Positions 36,270-46,626 of a stretch of DNA of 64,000 nt are shown in pieces. The notes under the pieces were generated by a model that did not search any database, was not told where the DNA came from, and saw only the letters and a list, made by a program, of their open reading frames with translations. Location: the NCBI GenBank assembly GCA_019802505.1, contig JAFMOC010000051.1:1157501-1221500 (forward strand), in the 5' to 3' direction. A program made the translations under genes and the position numbers. Within the stretch, counting starts at the first letter, position 1. Each line of letters begins with the position of its first letter. Source of the DNA: Corydoras sp. C115 (Eukaryota > Chordata > Actinopteri > Siluriformes > Callichthyidae).

Positions 36270-39200
36270 CTGTAAAGCAAACAGAGAGAGGAGTCAGAAC
36301 ACGATCATTAAAGGAGGTGCAGAGAAAGAGACGAGACTCACCACCAACCGAGACGTTAAATAAACTCTAAATGGATTTAAAAAAAAAAAAAGCTCAGACT
36401 CAAAACTCATCTCATTATCATATAGTAATATTTTAGACCATTACACCCAAATAAATACTCTGAGCACCTGGCACAGTGAGGTAGTGTTTAGCACGTTTGT
36501 CTCTCAGCGCTGGGGATCCAGGTTCGGATATGAATCTGGGTGGAGTTTCCATGTTCTCTCCATGTCCGTGTATGTTTTCTTTGGGTTCTCCAGTTTCCAC
36601 CCACAGTCCAAAACCATGGATTCAAAGTGAATTGGCTGCTGTGAATTGCATCTATCAAAATTGCCCCTATATATAGTGTGTATACGTGGCACAGTGGCTT
36701 AGTGGTTAGCACGTTGGCCTCTCAGCGCTAGGGATTCCCGGTTCGAATCGCCATCTGGGTGGAGTTTCCATGTTCTCCCCGTGTCCGCGTGGGTTTCCTC
36801 CGGGTTCTCCGGTTTCCTCCCATGGTCCAAAAACATGGATCAATTCAATTGAGTTCCTCAAATTGCCCCATATAGGGTGTGTCTGAGTGAGTGTGTGCCC
36901 AGCGATGGATTGGCGCCCTGTCCTGGGTGTATCTGCCCAGCGTCTGAGACGTTCTCCCCTGGATGGGCATGGGGAACCCCCCCACGACCCTAATATATAG
37001 GATAAAGTGGAAGATGATGAATGAATATATAGTGTGTGTGTGTGTCTATGTAAGTGAGTGTGTGTGTCCAGCAATAGATCCTGGGTGCACTGTTCCAGCA
37101 CTCCACCAGATGGGCATGGGGTACGTCCCAATGACCTTAGTAGAGGGTTAAATGAAAGATAATGAGATGAGAATGAAGAGCCTGTATTCCCAAATGTCAA
37201 TATAAACACATTAATAAAACATAATGGAGGGGTTTTGGATGCAGCCATAGTCTGCTGAGAACATTAGGTCTACCTGGCTTGTTGTTGGTGAGTCTCTCCT
37301 TTCAGCAATCATTACATAAAGAAAGTAAAAAAAAGAGCAGAGAAAGTTCATCTTCTACTCAGAGCTCAGGGTTTTAAACCAGGTCTAGGATTTAAAAGAG
37401 AGTTAGAGAATCTCCTCCAGGGTTTTCATCTATGACAGGTTCAAGAGAACAGAAGAGAGTTTGAACAGCCCAGTGACCAACCAGCACTCATCAGGACAGA
37501 GACAGAGCTGTAAAGACGTCGCCACTCACTGCTACCTGATGGTTAGTAAATAAGCAGCTGTACTGCTGTGGAAGCATCGAGGAAGTGCACACCGGTTAAT
37601 TCAGCTCATCTGCATTAATGTGTCACAGGTCACAGCATTGTTCCACCAAGTTAAAGAAAAACAGAACTTAACTGAGAGAGAACAGTTCACCCCATGACCC
37701 GGAGATTGTGACTTTAAATCCCAAGAAGGTCACTTCCATCTGAGCTCAAAAACTGTTCTACGATCTAGGTTTCACCCTCCTACAGAAGGGCGTTGGGCTT
37801 CACACCACCCACTGATGTGTGGCATTAAAGTGGATTAACAATCCTTTATTCAGCCTTATAACTTTTACTGTGTATAATGAGATAGTTAATAAAGTTAAAG
37901 TAAATCTGAGATATTGGGCGGCTTACGTTCTCCTCTCAGCGCTAGGGATTCCCGGTTCGAATCCCCATCTGGGTGGAGTTTCCATGTTCTCCCCGTGCCC
38001 GCGTGGGTTTCCTCCGGGTTCTCCGGTTTCCTCCCACAGTCCAAAAACATGGATCAAGTCAATTGATTTTTCCAAATTGCCCCATGTAGAGTGTGTTTGT
38101 GTGAGTGTGTGCCCAGTGATAGATTGGCACCCTGTCCTGGGTGTATCTGCCCAGCACCCGAAACGTTCTCCCCTGGATGGACATGGGGAACCCCACCGTG
38201 ACCCAAATATAGGATAAAGCGGAAGATAATGAATGAATGAATAAATCTGAGATATTGGAATCCAAACAACAAACTACTGAAGACATGCCGTCACTAACTG
38301 AATTTAAAAATGGAGGAATTTGAACCAAATATCATCGTTAATCTCATTCAGTGCAGTGGAAAAATGCTGTAGAATATTGTAAACACATTAACAACATTTC
38401 CAAGACAACAGCATTATACACTTACCGGCCACTTTATTAGGAACAGCTTCTTGTTTCTATACTTGGTCAATTAAACCAGTTTCACTCGATGTAGGTGCAC
38501 TTTGTAATCTGTTTCTGTGCATACTGAGAACATTCCCTGTACTGTGTTCTCTAATGGAAGCCCTAGAGAACATCCATTAAGAAGGTATTTTTTGTGTGAT
38601 GGATGATCACTGACATGAAGCTGATCTGATCAGATCAGACACAGCAGTGCTGATGTAGAGTTTAAAAAATGGGTCCACTAACTGTGACTACCACACACAT
38701 CCATCATATTGCTTCATGTGTTTGAGATGTAGACATCACCTCATGTGTTGCTGCACAAGATGTGTTTGTTGCCCTCTAATCCCTCAAAGGACCTTCAGGA
38801 GGCTGAACAGTTGTGGTTCTGATTATTGGAAAACAAATTTACCAAGTATGCAGAAAAACTCTTGAAAACTACAAAGTGCATCTATATCATCAGTGAACCT
38901 GATAAAATGGACGAGTGTAGAAACAGGGAGGTGTACCTAATAAAGTGGCCGGTAATTGTAGTAGCCTACTCATCTTCACTAAACTGCATTGCCTTCATTA
39001 GCTTTGCGGCAGTGCGCTTGTAAACCAGCCGAGCATGTGTGTCCATCACAGCCAGACGGCCAGACACGTGCAGAAAGCAAGCTGCAGCCAGAAGACAGAG
39101 AGCTACTGCTGCTGCACATCCAGAAAACACCCCATGAGTCAAAACCTCCACTATCACCAGCTCCAACCAGACTCTCCCAAAACAGCCATGCCACACCTCA

Positions 39201-42200
39201 GAGACCCAGTAAACAGGCGCTTCAAACTGAATTTATTACTACATCAAATCTCCCTCCATCAACTGTTGTAGTGATGAGAGGGTGCGCTGTGCAGGCATGT
39301 GTGCTTGGATAGAACGACAGAAGAGAGTCTGGTGTGGAGCGTCTCGCGGTATACGTGCTGACGGCAGGGAGGACCACGTACTCCTAAGACGGCATTCAGC
39401 CGGACATGATGTGACGGACGAACGCTGCGGAAGACCAGCACAGGTTATGACATTTACTTACCACTTATAAAGGGTTAGAGTAACACATTTTTCAAGCATG
39501 ACATTTTAAAACTTGGCAGATTAATATTCATGTTAACACGAAAATGACATTCATAAACATCTACGAATATAAGGAAGCATGCAACACGGCAAGTTCAGTT
39601 TAGATGAAGTCAGACGGAACGGTACCTTCATAATTAATGCAGCCATTGGCATCCTCATGTCCAGCCAGGAGTGTTTCTACCTCATCTTCAGTCATCTTCT
39701 CTCCTACAGCAAGAAACACATATTCCATTAAAAGAAAGATCCCAAAAAATAATAAGATGCAAATTACCTTTAAAGAAAAGGGGTACCCACTCAGATCTGA
39801 AGATTTGGGTCAAATTATAAATGGATTACAAATTTAAGCACCACTGTATATGGGGCAGGGGCTATAACTGTCTCCTCTCAGGAGACGGTGACTTACCCAG
39901 TGTGGTGAGAACATGGCGCAGCTCTGCACCCATTACTGTGCCGTTGCCTTCCTTGTCAAAAACACGCAGCCCCTCAACGAAGTCCTCGAATGAGCCCTGG
40001 TCTTTGTTTTTGGCAATAGCCTGCAGCATTGGCAAGAACTGCTCGAAGTCCAGCATTTTGGTGTTCATCTCTATAATCAGGATATCAAATTAATTAGAAT
40101 TACATTTATAATCAAAATCATATTGATAGTAAAGATGACAAGGAGTGTTGTGTTAACGCAAATCACAAATGTTTATATATTAAATATAATGTAAGCCACG
40201 TCGATGCATCCTCACAGTCAGGATTCACTTCAGCTTGGTGGTATAATGGTCACCTGAAGTGTCTCTTCAGTCCTTAAACGTGTTAAAATTTTGTTATTGG
40301 TCTGTTGTTAACTTTCGAATCTCACCCTCAGCCTTTGGGTTTCCTAGAACTTTGAGCACCTCGGCATTGACCGGGTTCTGGCCAAGAGCTCGCATCACGT
40401 CCCCACACTGACTGTAGCTGATCCTCCCATCTCCAGTCCTGTCAAACAGCAGGAAGGCCTCTTTGAACTCTGCAAAGAATGAGACCACACTGAGTGACCG
40501 AGATACAGGTTATCAGCTGTAAGTATGTAAGAGCATAAAGGATGACGGGAGACAAAAAGGAAAAAAAAAAGCCAGAATTAAAAAAAATAAACACAAAGAT
40601 GAACAAAAAACAGAAGATGAGGACAGACCGTTCACACGCTCTGGAGCGATGGCTCTGAAACTCATTTCCAAGCTTGTATAAATTTTATCCACTACACTAG
40701 TTCATCTCTGATGCAAATATAAACTACTGTGTATATGAAATCTAAGGCTCTTTTCCAATTGGATATATAAAAAACAACAACAGTCTGGTATGTTTGAGAA
40801 AATCCCATAAACCCTGTTTAACAGAATAAGTTTAAATACATTTATCATTCATTATCATTTTGGTCATTTATCAGATGCTTTTATCTAAAGCGACTTACAA
40901 GCTGAGCACAGGGTTCATCACAACATCCCTGGAGCAATGAGGGTTAAGGGTCTTGCTCAAGGACCCACATTGGTAACTTCAGTGGACCTGGGATTCGAAC
41001 CCAAAACCTTCAGAGTGATAGCCCATTTAATCTGACACTATAGGATTACGACACAACAGAACACCACAAGTAACGAAGCTGCAGTTTCCATCGGTAACAG
41101 CCAATGAAACTGTACAGTATGTCATTTAAGCTACATAAACTTTACAATGGCCATATAGATTTTTTTCAACTAAGTTGAAAAATGCACACATTCAGAACCT
41201 TAAATAGGTCTTGTATGTTAAAGTGAAGACAACGCAACTGCAGTTATATTTAAGAAATTCAGGGTGACATTTCCAGACTACCTACAGTCTCTGTTTATCA
41301 TGTGGCTCCATGAGATCATCAATTACCAACCACTGCATTAATATAATTATCAATTCTAATCATCTGGTCGTCTATTGTTCAATACTGGTGTTAATATTCA
41401 TTCTAGATCAAGTTCTTCTGCAATTTTAATACAGGCGAGACACACCTCTGTACGTCTGAAGGCAACAAAAGAAATGCTTTGACACACAACGGGGTGGAAC
41501 ACGAGTCTCAATAACACAGAACACAAAACATCAGACAGAGATACACAATGCTGGTACTCTGAGCGTACTGCGCCTTGGATAGATCACATTTTCCTTAGTT
41601 ATCTTCTTTAGATAATGTATAATTGATTAGAATCCACACTGACCTGCACGCTCACATGTCAGCTGCCTTCATTTATAAAAACAATAAACAGAAGAATATA
41701 CAACCTCAACTTCCAAAACCTGAAGGATCCATCTTCTAAATGCTATGTATACAACTCTGTCCAAAATCAAAGTGGGGACATTTATACATTATATGGACAA
41801 AAGTAATAAGTCTCCTACATTACTAATGATGATATCCTAGTTCAGCCCCTTTTACAGCTAAAAACAGCTTCCACTTCTCTGGGAACGTGCTCTACAGGGT
41901 TTCAGAGTGAGCAGAATTCTGTCAAACATCTTTTCAACAAACCAGAAAAGGATCAAACACAATCCGACAAAGATGTTCTGTAGGACTACAGTCCGGGTTC
42001 TGTGCAGGGACATATGGACCAAATGCCTATTGCCCCGAAGTCAGAAGCCTACAGTCGACCAAATTACATGCCCAAGTGCTTGATTTGACTAAACCAAAAG
42101 AAACTAATTCAATGAAAGTAGTGTGGCTCCAAACTTTAACCCTTATAATTGATGAATAGAAAGGAACCGGTCATAAAAATTTATATAAATCTATATCTGC

Positions 42201-45200
42201 ACTATTAATAATCTAACATTGCCCATTATATGGCATAAAATGATGCTTTACAGAAGCCCTTATTAAGCACCTTAATAATAAAAATCCCAGTATGACTTTA
42301 ATCCCAGTATGACTTCCATTACAATAACCAACTGATGGTAATGTGAAAGTACAGTACAAGTGACAGAGTTCTTAAGTTCAGAGTTAATCATCAGGGATGG
42401 CCCTTCTCTACAAATAGCTCACATGTTGTGCTTCCTGCTCACTGGAATGTGGTCGTTCCCCGGCAGTTTGGAAATGAGCTCTTTAACCATATAAGGCACT
42501 GGAGCGACCACGGAGCCAGCAGCATTATGTCAAACATCTCTTTAGCAAACCAGACATGGAGTGAAATGACTGATCAGACACCTAAAAAGGCCAGGACGCC
42601 CCCGCCAGAACCAAACCAATTAAACCCCCGTGCTTGTTCTTATACGTTAGCAGTTTACATTCATTCTGTAATGAAAAATACCAACTCCTTCTGTAATTTT
42701 AAACAATACGTGCAACAAAGTGCGCCAGCGACACTTTCCAGCTCAGCAGCTAATGATATTGAAAATGTGCTTCCTGTGAGACACACCCTGACATGCCCAA
42801 ACAAAACCAAGTGTTAGAAACTACAAGGCGACTGGCTTCTAACTCAGCGGCCATATTTCTACCATGTTGAGGGGACATGCAGAGGGATTTCGAAAGCCCC
42901 TAAAGTTAAGAGACTCGTAAAACACTGAGAACATGGACATGCAAAGACAACAGGCCTCATCCAGACACACACACAAGTTCCTACTTGCAGACAGGCTCTG
43001 TGTCAAACCTTTAGGAGAACTCACCATGGATTTGATCCAGGTTAAACTCAATCTAGAGGAAAAAGAGGGAACATTTTGGAGAGGAGAAATAATACAATAA
43101 GGGGAGGAAGGAAGGAATGAGAGAGAGAGTTCAGCCGAACAGCTGCACTGCCATGGAGGTCCTGCAGCTCAGCCACGGACAGACAGAACCGACAGACAGA
43201 CAGACAGAACCGACAGACATGCAGCGTGAGGACACACAGACTCACCGAGAATCTGATCTTCTGAGAAGTCCGACTGTTTAAAAGACAAAGCATTATGGAC
43301 GAGTGTGAAATGATATGGAGATAACCCAGCAACAATGACGCACACACGACTTTATACTGCGCTTTATAGTGTCAAATTCTTTTTAAAAAAGATTTAAAAA
43401 GTTGCTCTAAAAGTTGAAATAACACTGTATTTGCCATCAAACTACACTCATCTGTAAATATATTTAACTTAATACGTTTAATTTAACGTATTGCGTTGTG
43501 AGTTGGCTAACCGACGCGCCACATACCAAGCTACGTACTTGCATACTAGATAGTAGGCGCCGCGAAGCCGCCGGTTAATCCTAACTCCCTGCACTTCGTA
43601 GAATTGTAGTATGAATCTCACGGCGGCGACCTCGCGATGGAGGACGGCGCCGCTCGACTTCACAAACGTCGGCACGTTTGAAACAGAAGTCAGCGAACCG
43701 GAGCTCGGTAAGTGTTTAAAAGCCCTACCATGGCTGCAGCGCGCTGAGGACCGCAGAGTGAAGGAAGCAGCGACGCTCAGACTTATTAAAGCAGGAAGGA
43801 GGGCAGACGACGGCGGACGGGCTCGGATCAGGGAGGCGGCTGTGAGCGCAGAGCTCCAAACCATGCGCCCCGCCTCACGGACCGAGAGCCGCGGCGCCGG
43901 ATGACGTGCAGATCTGCGCCAAACGGCCCGGCGTCATTACGTGGATCACAGACGTGCGTTATGGAAGTTGAAGGGACTTATTTACATTCAGCTTTTACAC
44001 TGTTCATCCATCTATTATCTCCCGCTTTATCCTCTATTAGGGACGCGAGGGGGTTCCCCATGCCCATCCAGGGGAGAACGTTTTGGGCGCAGGGCAGATA
44101 GACCCAGGACAGGGCGCCAATCTATCGCTAGGCACACACTCACTCACACAGACACACTCTATATGGGGCAATTTGGAGAACTCAATTGACTTAGTGGTTA
44201 GCACGTTCTCCTTTCAGCACTAGGGATTCCCGGTTCGGATCCCCATCTGGGTGGAGTTTCCATGTTCTCCCCGTGTCTGCGTGGATTTCCTCCGGGTTCT
44301 CCGGTTTCCTCCCACAGTCCCAAAACATGGATCAAGTCAATTGAATTCCCCAAATTGCCCCATATAGAGTGTGTCTGTGTGAGTGAGTTTGTGCCCAGCG
44401 ATAGATTGGCGTCCTGTCCTGGGTCTATCTGCCCAGCGCCTGAGACGTTCTTCCCTGGATGGGCATGGGGAACCCCACCGTGACCCTAATAGAGGATAAA
44501 GCGGAAGATAATGAATGAATGAATCCATCTATTTTCTTCCGCTTTATCCTCTATTAGGGTCGCGGGGGGGTTCCCCATGCCCATCCAGGGGAGAACGTTT
44601 CGCGCGCAGGGCAGATACACCCAGGACAGGGCGCCAATCCATCACTGGGCACACACTCACTCACACAAACACACTCTATATGGGGCAATTTTTGAGAATT
44701 CAATTGACTTACTCCATGTTTTTGGACTGTGGGAGGAAACCGGAGAACCCGGAGGAAACCCACGCGGACACGGGGAGAACATGGAAACTCCACCCAGATG
44801 GGGATTCGAACCGGGAATCCCTAGTGCTGAGAGGAGAACGTGCTGACCACTAAGCCACCGGCTTTTACACTGTTGTAGTGATTAAACAACATCCATCCAT
44901 CCAACATCTTCCGCTTTATTCTCTACTAGGGTCGCGCGGGGAGGTTCCCCATGCCCATCCAGGGGAGAACGTTTCGGGCACTGGGCAGATACACCCAGGA
45001 CAGGGCGCCAATCTATCACTGGGCACACACTCACACACACAGACACACTCTATATGGGGCAATTTGGAGAATTCAATTGACCTTATTCCATGTTTTTGGA
45101 CTGCGGGAGGAAACCAGAGAACCCGGAGGAAATAAAATCGTATCCCCATCTGGGTGGAGTTTCATTTGTTCTCTCCGTGTTCGTGTGGGTTTCCTCTAGT

Positions 45201-46134
45201 TTCTCTGGTTTCCTCCCACAGTCCAAAAACATGGATCAAGGTCAATTGAGGCCATATAGAGTGTGTTTGTGTGCCATTTACAAAATAATGACTTGACTTC
45301 GGTGATCTATAAACGTTACATTTCAACAGGATGGGAACATGTTATATGCAAATTAAGCATTAACATATTAATTGTAGAAAAATCTAAACCTATCGTATTT
45401 AAACTGTCCAACTCCAGTCCTCTAATAACAAACCAGAATCAGCTACACACAGGTGAAGACCATGGATGGGAGACACAGTGTGAAGAAGCAGCATTAGGTA
45501 TATTTAGGAAAGTTATTTGACAGAAGCACAGTTTTGAAGCGCAAAGCTTTTTCTGATAATTATAAATGAATTTTAGCAATAAGCAAATGAATTGAAACAC
45601 ACACTGAGACATGCACTTATACTGTACATTAAAACCATATTATTACTGTAAATGTTGCTGTATAATTATCACTCTTATGCTATCAGGTGAAATTAATCAT
45701 GAATATATTCACGAAATAGTACATGACAAACACCAGCGTTAAGCAGACATCATCCTACTGGTGGCCTACTTCTAGTTCTTGATATAGCACTTGTATCCTC
45801 TCTAGAAATGGGGGTTGGGTTGACACAGATTCTCTCCTGCCTCAGATGGGGGATTAATATTTAACATAAGTTTACAGTCTTTCACACTAGAACTGAGTTT
45901 CAATGCTGAGGAAAGTATTTGAATATGAGGTTAGCACCATCCTGTATTTTGCGGGTGACTTACCTCCAGTGTGCTGGGGTCAAATGGGGAGTCGGAGGGA
46001 CGCAGGAGCCGGGGTTTGAGCTCCGGAGCAGGCTTCGGTGGTGCAGGTGATGGTGAAGGGAAAGGTGGTCCATGTCTGGGTAATGTTCCACCAGATGGAG
46101 ACTTCTTAATGGAGGATTCTCTTTTTGGGGCCAT
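36241..46134 (-). CDS. myl6: Myosin essential (alkali) light chain, myl6/myl6b group; whole coding span
   Basis: Encodes an EF-hand light chain that wraps the IQ motif of the myosin heavy-chain neck and supports motor stroke. Shared exons give EF-hand segments (FKEAFLLFDRTGDGRISYSQ, RVFDKEGNGTVMGAELRHVL, AGHEDANGCINYEELVRMV) with the degenerate calcium loops of this family. YSQCGDVMRALGQNP and the C-terminus EELVRMVMNG match the MYL6 group; the latter is the smooth-muscle-type tail of MYL6. All junctions are GT-AG. Exon lengths 28/144/174/78 are those I recall for vertebrate alkali light chains. Two alternative 5' exon pairs give a long form (1a+2a, 207 aa, MYL6B-like) or a short form (1b+2b, 151 aa, MYL6-like). 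Myl1 is the main alternative name because of the exon layout, but the residues favour myl6. Confidence 0.9.
36468..37168 (+). mobile_element. Old SINE-A split by a younger one
   Basis: Halves at 36468-36681 and 37025-37168, in the last myl6 intron (opposite strand). Confidence 0.75.
36682..37024 (+). mobile_element. SINE-A nested in an older SINE-A
   Basis: TSD atatatagtgtgt at 36669-36681 and 37025-37037, a target inside the host SINE. Confidence 0.9.
37169..37900. other. myl6 last intron, unique part
   Basis: No repeat or second terminal exon recognised on the minus strand. Confidence 0.45.
37918..38241 (+). mobile_element. SINE-A with head deletion
   Basis: TSD taaatctgagatattgg at 37901-37917 and 38242-38258. 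About 22 bp including the A box are missing. Confidence 0.9.
38423..38954. mobile_element. Non-autonomous DNA transposon with terminal inverted repeats
   Basis: Ends taccggccactttattagga (left) and its near-complement ctaataaagtggccggta (right) form TIRs of about 21 bp with one mismatch. From memory these are the ends of a common teleost Tc1-like family. No transposase ORF remains. Lies in the last myl6 intron. Confidence 0.75.
38955..39625. other. myl6 last intron, exon-proximal part
   Basis: ORFs on both strands around 38966-39312 lack recognisable domains. No alternative terminal exon of EAFV type was found. Confidence 0.4.
39626..39703 (-). CDS. myl6: myl6 exon 5 (78 nt), shared
   Basis: Encodes EKMTEDEVETLLAGHEDANG and CINYE, the fourth EF-hand. 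Acceptor gctgtag ends at 39704; donor gaag|gtaccg has gt at 39625-39624. Confidence 0.95.
39897..40070 (-). CDS. myl6: myl6 exon 4 (174 nt), shared
   Basis: Encodes MNTKMLDFEQFLPMLQAIAK, NKDQGSFEDFVEGLRVFDKE and GNGTVMGAELRHVLTTLG: the inter-lobe linker and third EF-hand. Acceptor ttatag ends at 40071; donor ctgg|gtaagt has gt at 39896-39895. Confidence 0.95.
40326..40469 (-). CDS. myl6: myl6 exon 3 (144 nt), shared
   Basis: Encodes the first EF-hand region, FKEAFLLFDRTGDGRISYSQ, followed by CGDVMRALGQNPVNAEVLKV and LGNPKAE. Acceptor ctttgcag ends at 40470 and donor gt is at 40325-40324. Completes the Glu codon begun by either 28-nt exon. Confidence 0.95.
40857..41034 (-). mobile_element. 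SINE-B, head-truncated
   Basis: Tail at left (ttttatctaaagcgacttac), ending near ccttcagagtgatagccc. Lies in a myl6 intron. Confidence 0.85.
41035..43024. other. myl6 intron between exons 2a and 3
   Basis: 41785-42075 begins cattatatggacaaaagtaa and looks like a decayed Tc1-like/MITE family member. The plus-strand ORF at 42428-42817 has no known domain and is not called. Confidence 0.35.
43025..43052 (-). CDS. myl6: myl6 exon 2a (28 nt), long-form specific
   Basis: Flanked by the acceptor tcctctag and the donor catg|gtgagt (gt at 43024-43023). It encodes IEFNLDQIH plus one base. The IEFN-DQ motif is the MYL6B/MYL1-LC1 type that follows the long N-terminal extension. It joins exon 1a (phase 0) and exon 3 in frame. 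Confidence 0.85.
43246..43273 (-). CDS. myl6: myl6 exon 2b (28 nt), short-form specific
   Basis: Flanked by a good acceptor (ttttaaacag, ending 43274) and donor (ctcg|gtgagt, gt at 43245-43244). It encodes SDFSEDQIL plus the first base of a Glu codon completed by exon 3. Its 28-nt length and phase equal those of exon 2a, so the two are interchangeable and joining both would break the frame. MYL6 has DFTEDQ at this place. Confidence 0.8.
43490..43950 (-). promoter_or_regulatory. CpG-rich region, candidate promoter of myl6 short form
   Basis: Clearly richer in CpG and GC than its AT-rich surroundings, and it surrounds exon 1b. It lies within the first intron of the long form, so it is well placed as a second, internal promoter. 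Inferred from composition and position. Confidence 0.45.
43729..43731 (-). CDS. myl6: myl6 exon 1b: start codon of the short form
   Basis: Only the ATG is coding: gcagccATG is followed at once by gtaggg (gt at 43728-43727), phase 0. Splicing to exon 2b gives MSDFSEDQILEFKEAF, matching the start of MYL6. As I recall, human MYL6 is built the same way, with a first exon that ends at or just after the ATG. The exon lies in a CpG-rich stretch that could be its promoter. It was found by looking for an ATG-donor upstream of exon 2b, so it is inferred rather than proven. Confidence 0.6.
44005..44190 (-). mobile_element. SINE-A 3' half (left part of a composite)
   Basis: Preceded by gcttttacactgtt (43991-44004), whose partner lies only at 44861-44874. 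Confidence 0.85.
44191..44523 (+). mobile_element. SINE-A lacking the first bases (middle of the composite)
   Basis: Starts at ttagtggttagcacgttctc, fused to the reverse-strand half before it. Confidence 0.85.
44524..44860 (-). mobile_element. SINE-A (right part of the composite)
   Basis: Near full length; ends at the second gcttttacactgtt. Its last head bases (gccgccc) are missing. Confidence 0.9.
44890..45129 (-). mobile_element. SINE-A, head-truncated
   Basis: Stops at cccggaggaaat and is followed within 8 bp by an opposite-strand fragment. Confidence 0.85.
45137..45277 (+). mobile_element. SINE-A middle fragment
   Basis: Covers ccccatctgggtggagtttc to gtttgtgtg. Inverted relative to the preceding fragment. 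Confidence 0.8.
45278..45957. other. myl6 first intron, unique part
   Basis: AT-rich, no element recognised. Confidence 0.5.
45964..46134 (-). CDS. myl6: myl6 exon 1a: N-terminal extension of the long form
   Basis: Encodes 57 residues starting MAPKRESSIKKSPSGG, then a Pro/Ala/Lys-rich stretch and SPFDPSTLE. This is the A1-type extension that in long light chains reaches towards actin. The ATG at 46134 has A at -3 and G at +4; an in-frame ATG two codons upstream (46140) has a weak context and would not give the family's MAPK start. The donor is CTGGAG|gtaagt (gt at 45963-45962), phase 0. A pyrimidine-rich stretch ending in cag at 46185 looks like an acceptor, so an extra 5' UTR exon is possible. 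Confidence 0.85.
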
Positions 46135-46184
46135 TTTCATTTATCCTATATCTGCACTCCTGTCTCGGTTTATCGATGGTGATG

Positions 46185-46400
46185 CTGAAGAGGAGAGGAG
46201 AGAATAAGTGGGGAGAGTAAGAGCGAGATGGGAGGAGAGAAAGAGGGGGTGAAAGAGAGAAGAGGAGCAGAAGAAAGAGAGAGAGAGAGAGATAAGCTCA
46301 TAATAAGGCAACTGATGAAGATGGCAGTGTGTGTGTGGGAAAGGTGTAGAAGTGTGTGAGCGCAGGATATGTGTAGGAGACTCGACAAAATACCTCATTC
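46185..46400 (-). promoter_or_regulatory. Upstream region of myl6 exon 1a
   Basis: Strongly purine-biased on the plus strand (GA repeats, 46277-46293), so pyrimidine-rich in the direction of myl6 transcription. It ends in an acceptor-like site at 46185. It is either promoter/5' UTR or the end of a 5' UTR intron. Confidence 0.3.
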
Positions 46401-46513
46401 CTCCATCTGGCTTTATTGATGTCAGGATTGTGACTTTGTGTAGGTGTCAGTCTGAACAGTCACCAGCTAGATGTAGAAACAGCATCTCACTACTGTATAT
46501 TGCTTACAGTACT

Positions 46514-46514
46514 G

Positions 46515-46542
<28 letters not shown>
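46514..46542. repeat. (CA)n microsatellite
   Basis: About 14 CA units. Confidence 0.95.
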
Positions 46543-46545
<3 letters not shown>

Positions 46546-46626
46546 CATACATCATAACCACATAACTGACTACGGTTAAAACGTTTTGTTATATTAATTT
46601 AAAATGATAGACAATATGAAAATGAA

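Noticed and set aside
42428..42817. 129-codon ORF on the plus strand in a myl6 intron
   Set aside because: No recognisable domain and antisense to an intron; a chance open frame is more likely.
43478..43904. ORFs of 97 and 128 codons in the CpG-rich block
   Set aside because: GC-rich DNA has few stops. The block is better explained as promoter and 5' UTR of the short myl6 form.
46140..46140. Upstream in-frame ATG for the myl6 long form
   Set aside because: It has T at -3 and would add two residues before the family-typical MAPK start, which has the better context at 46134.
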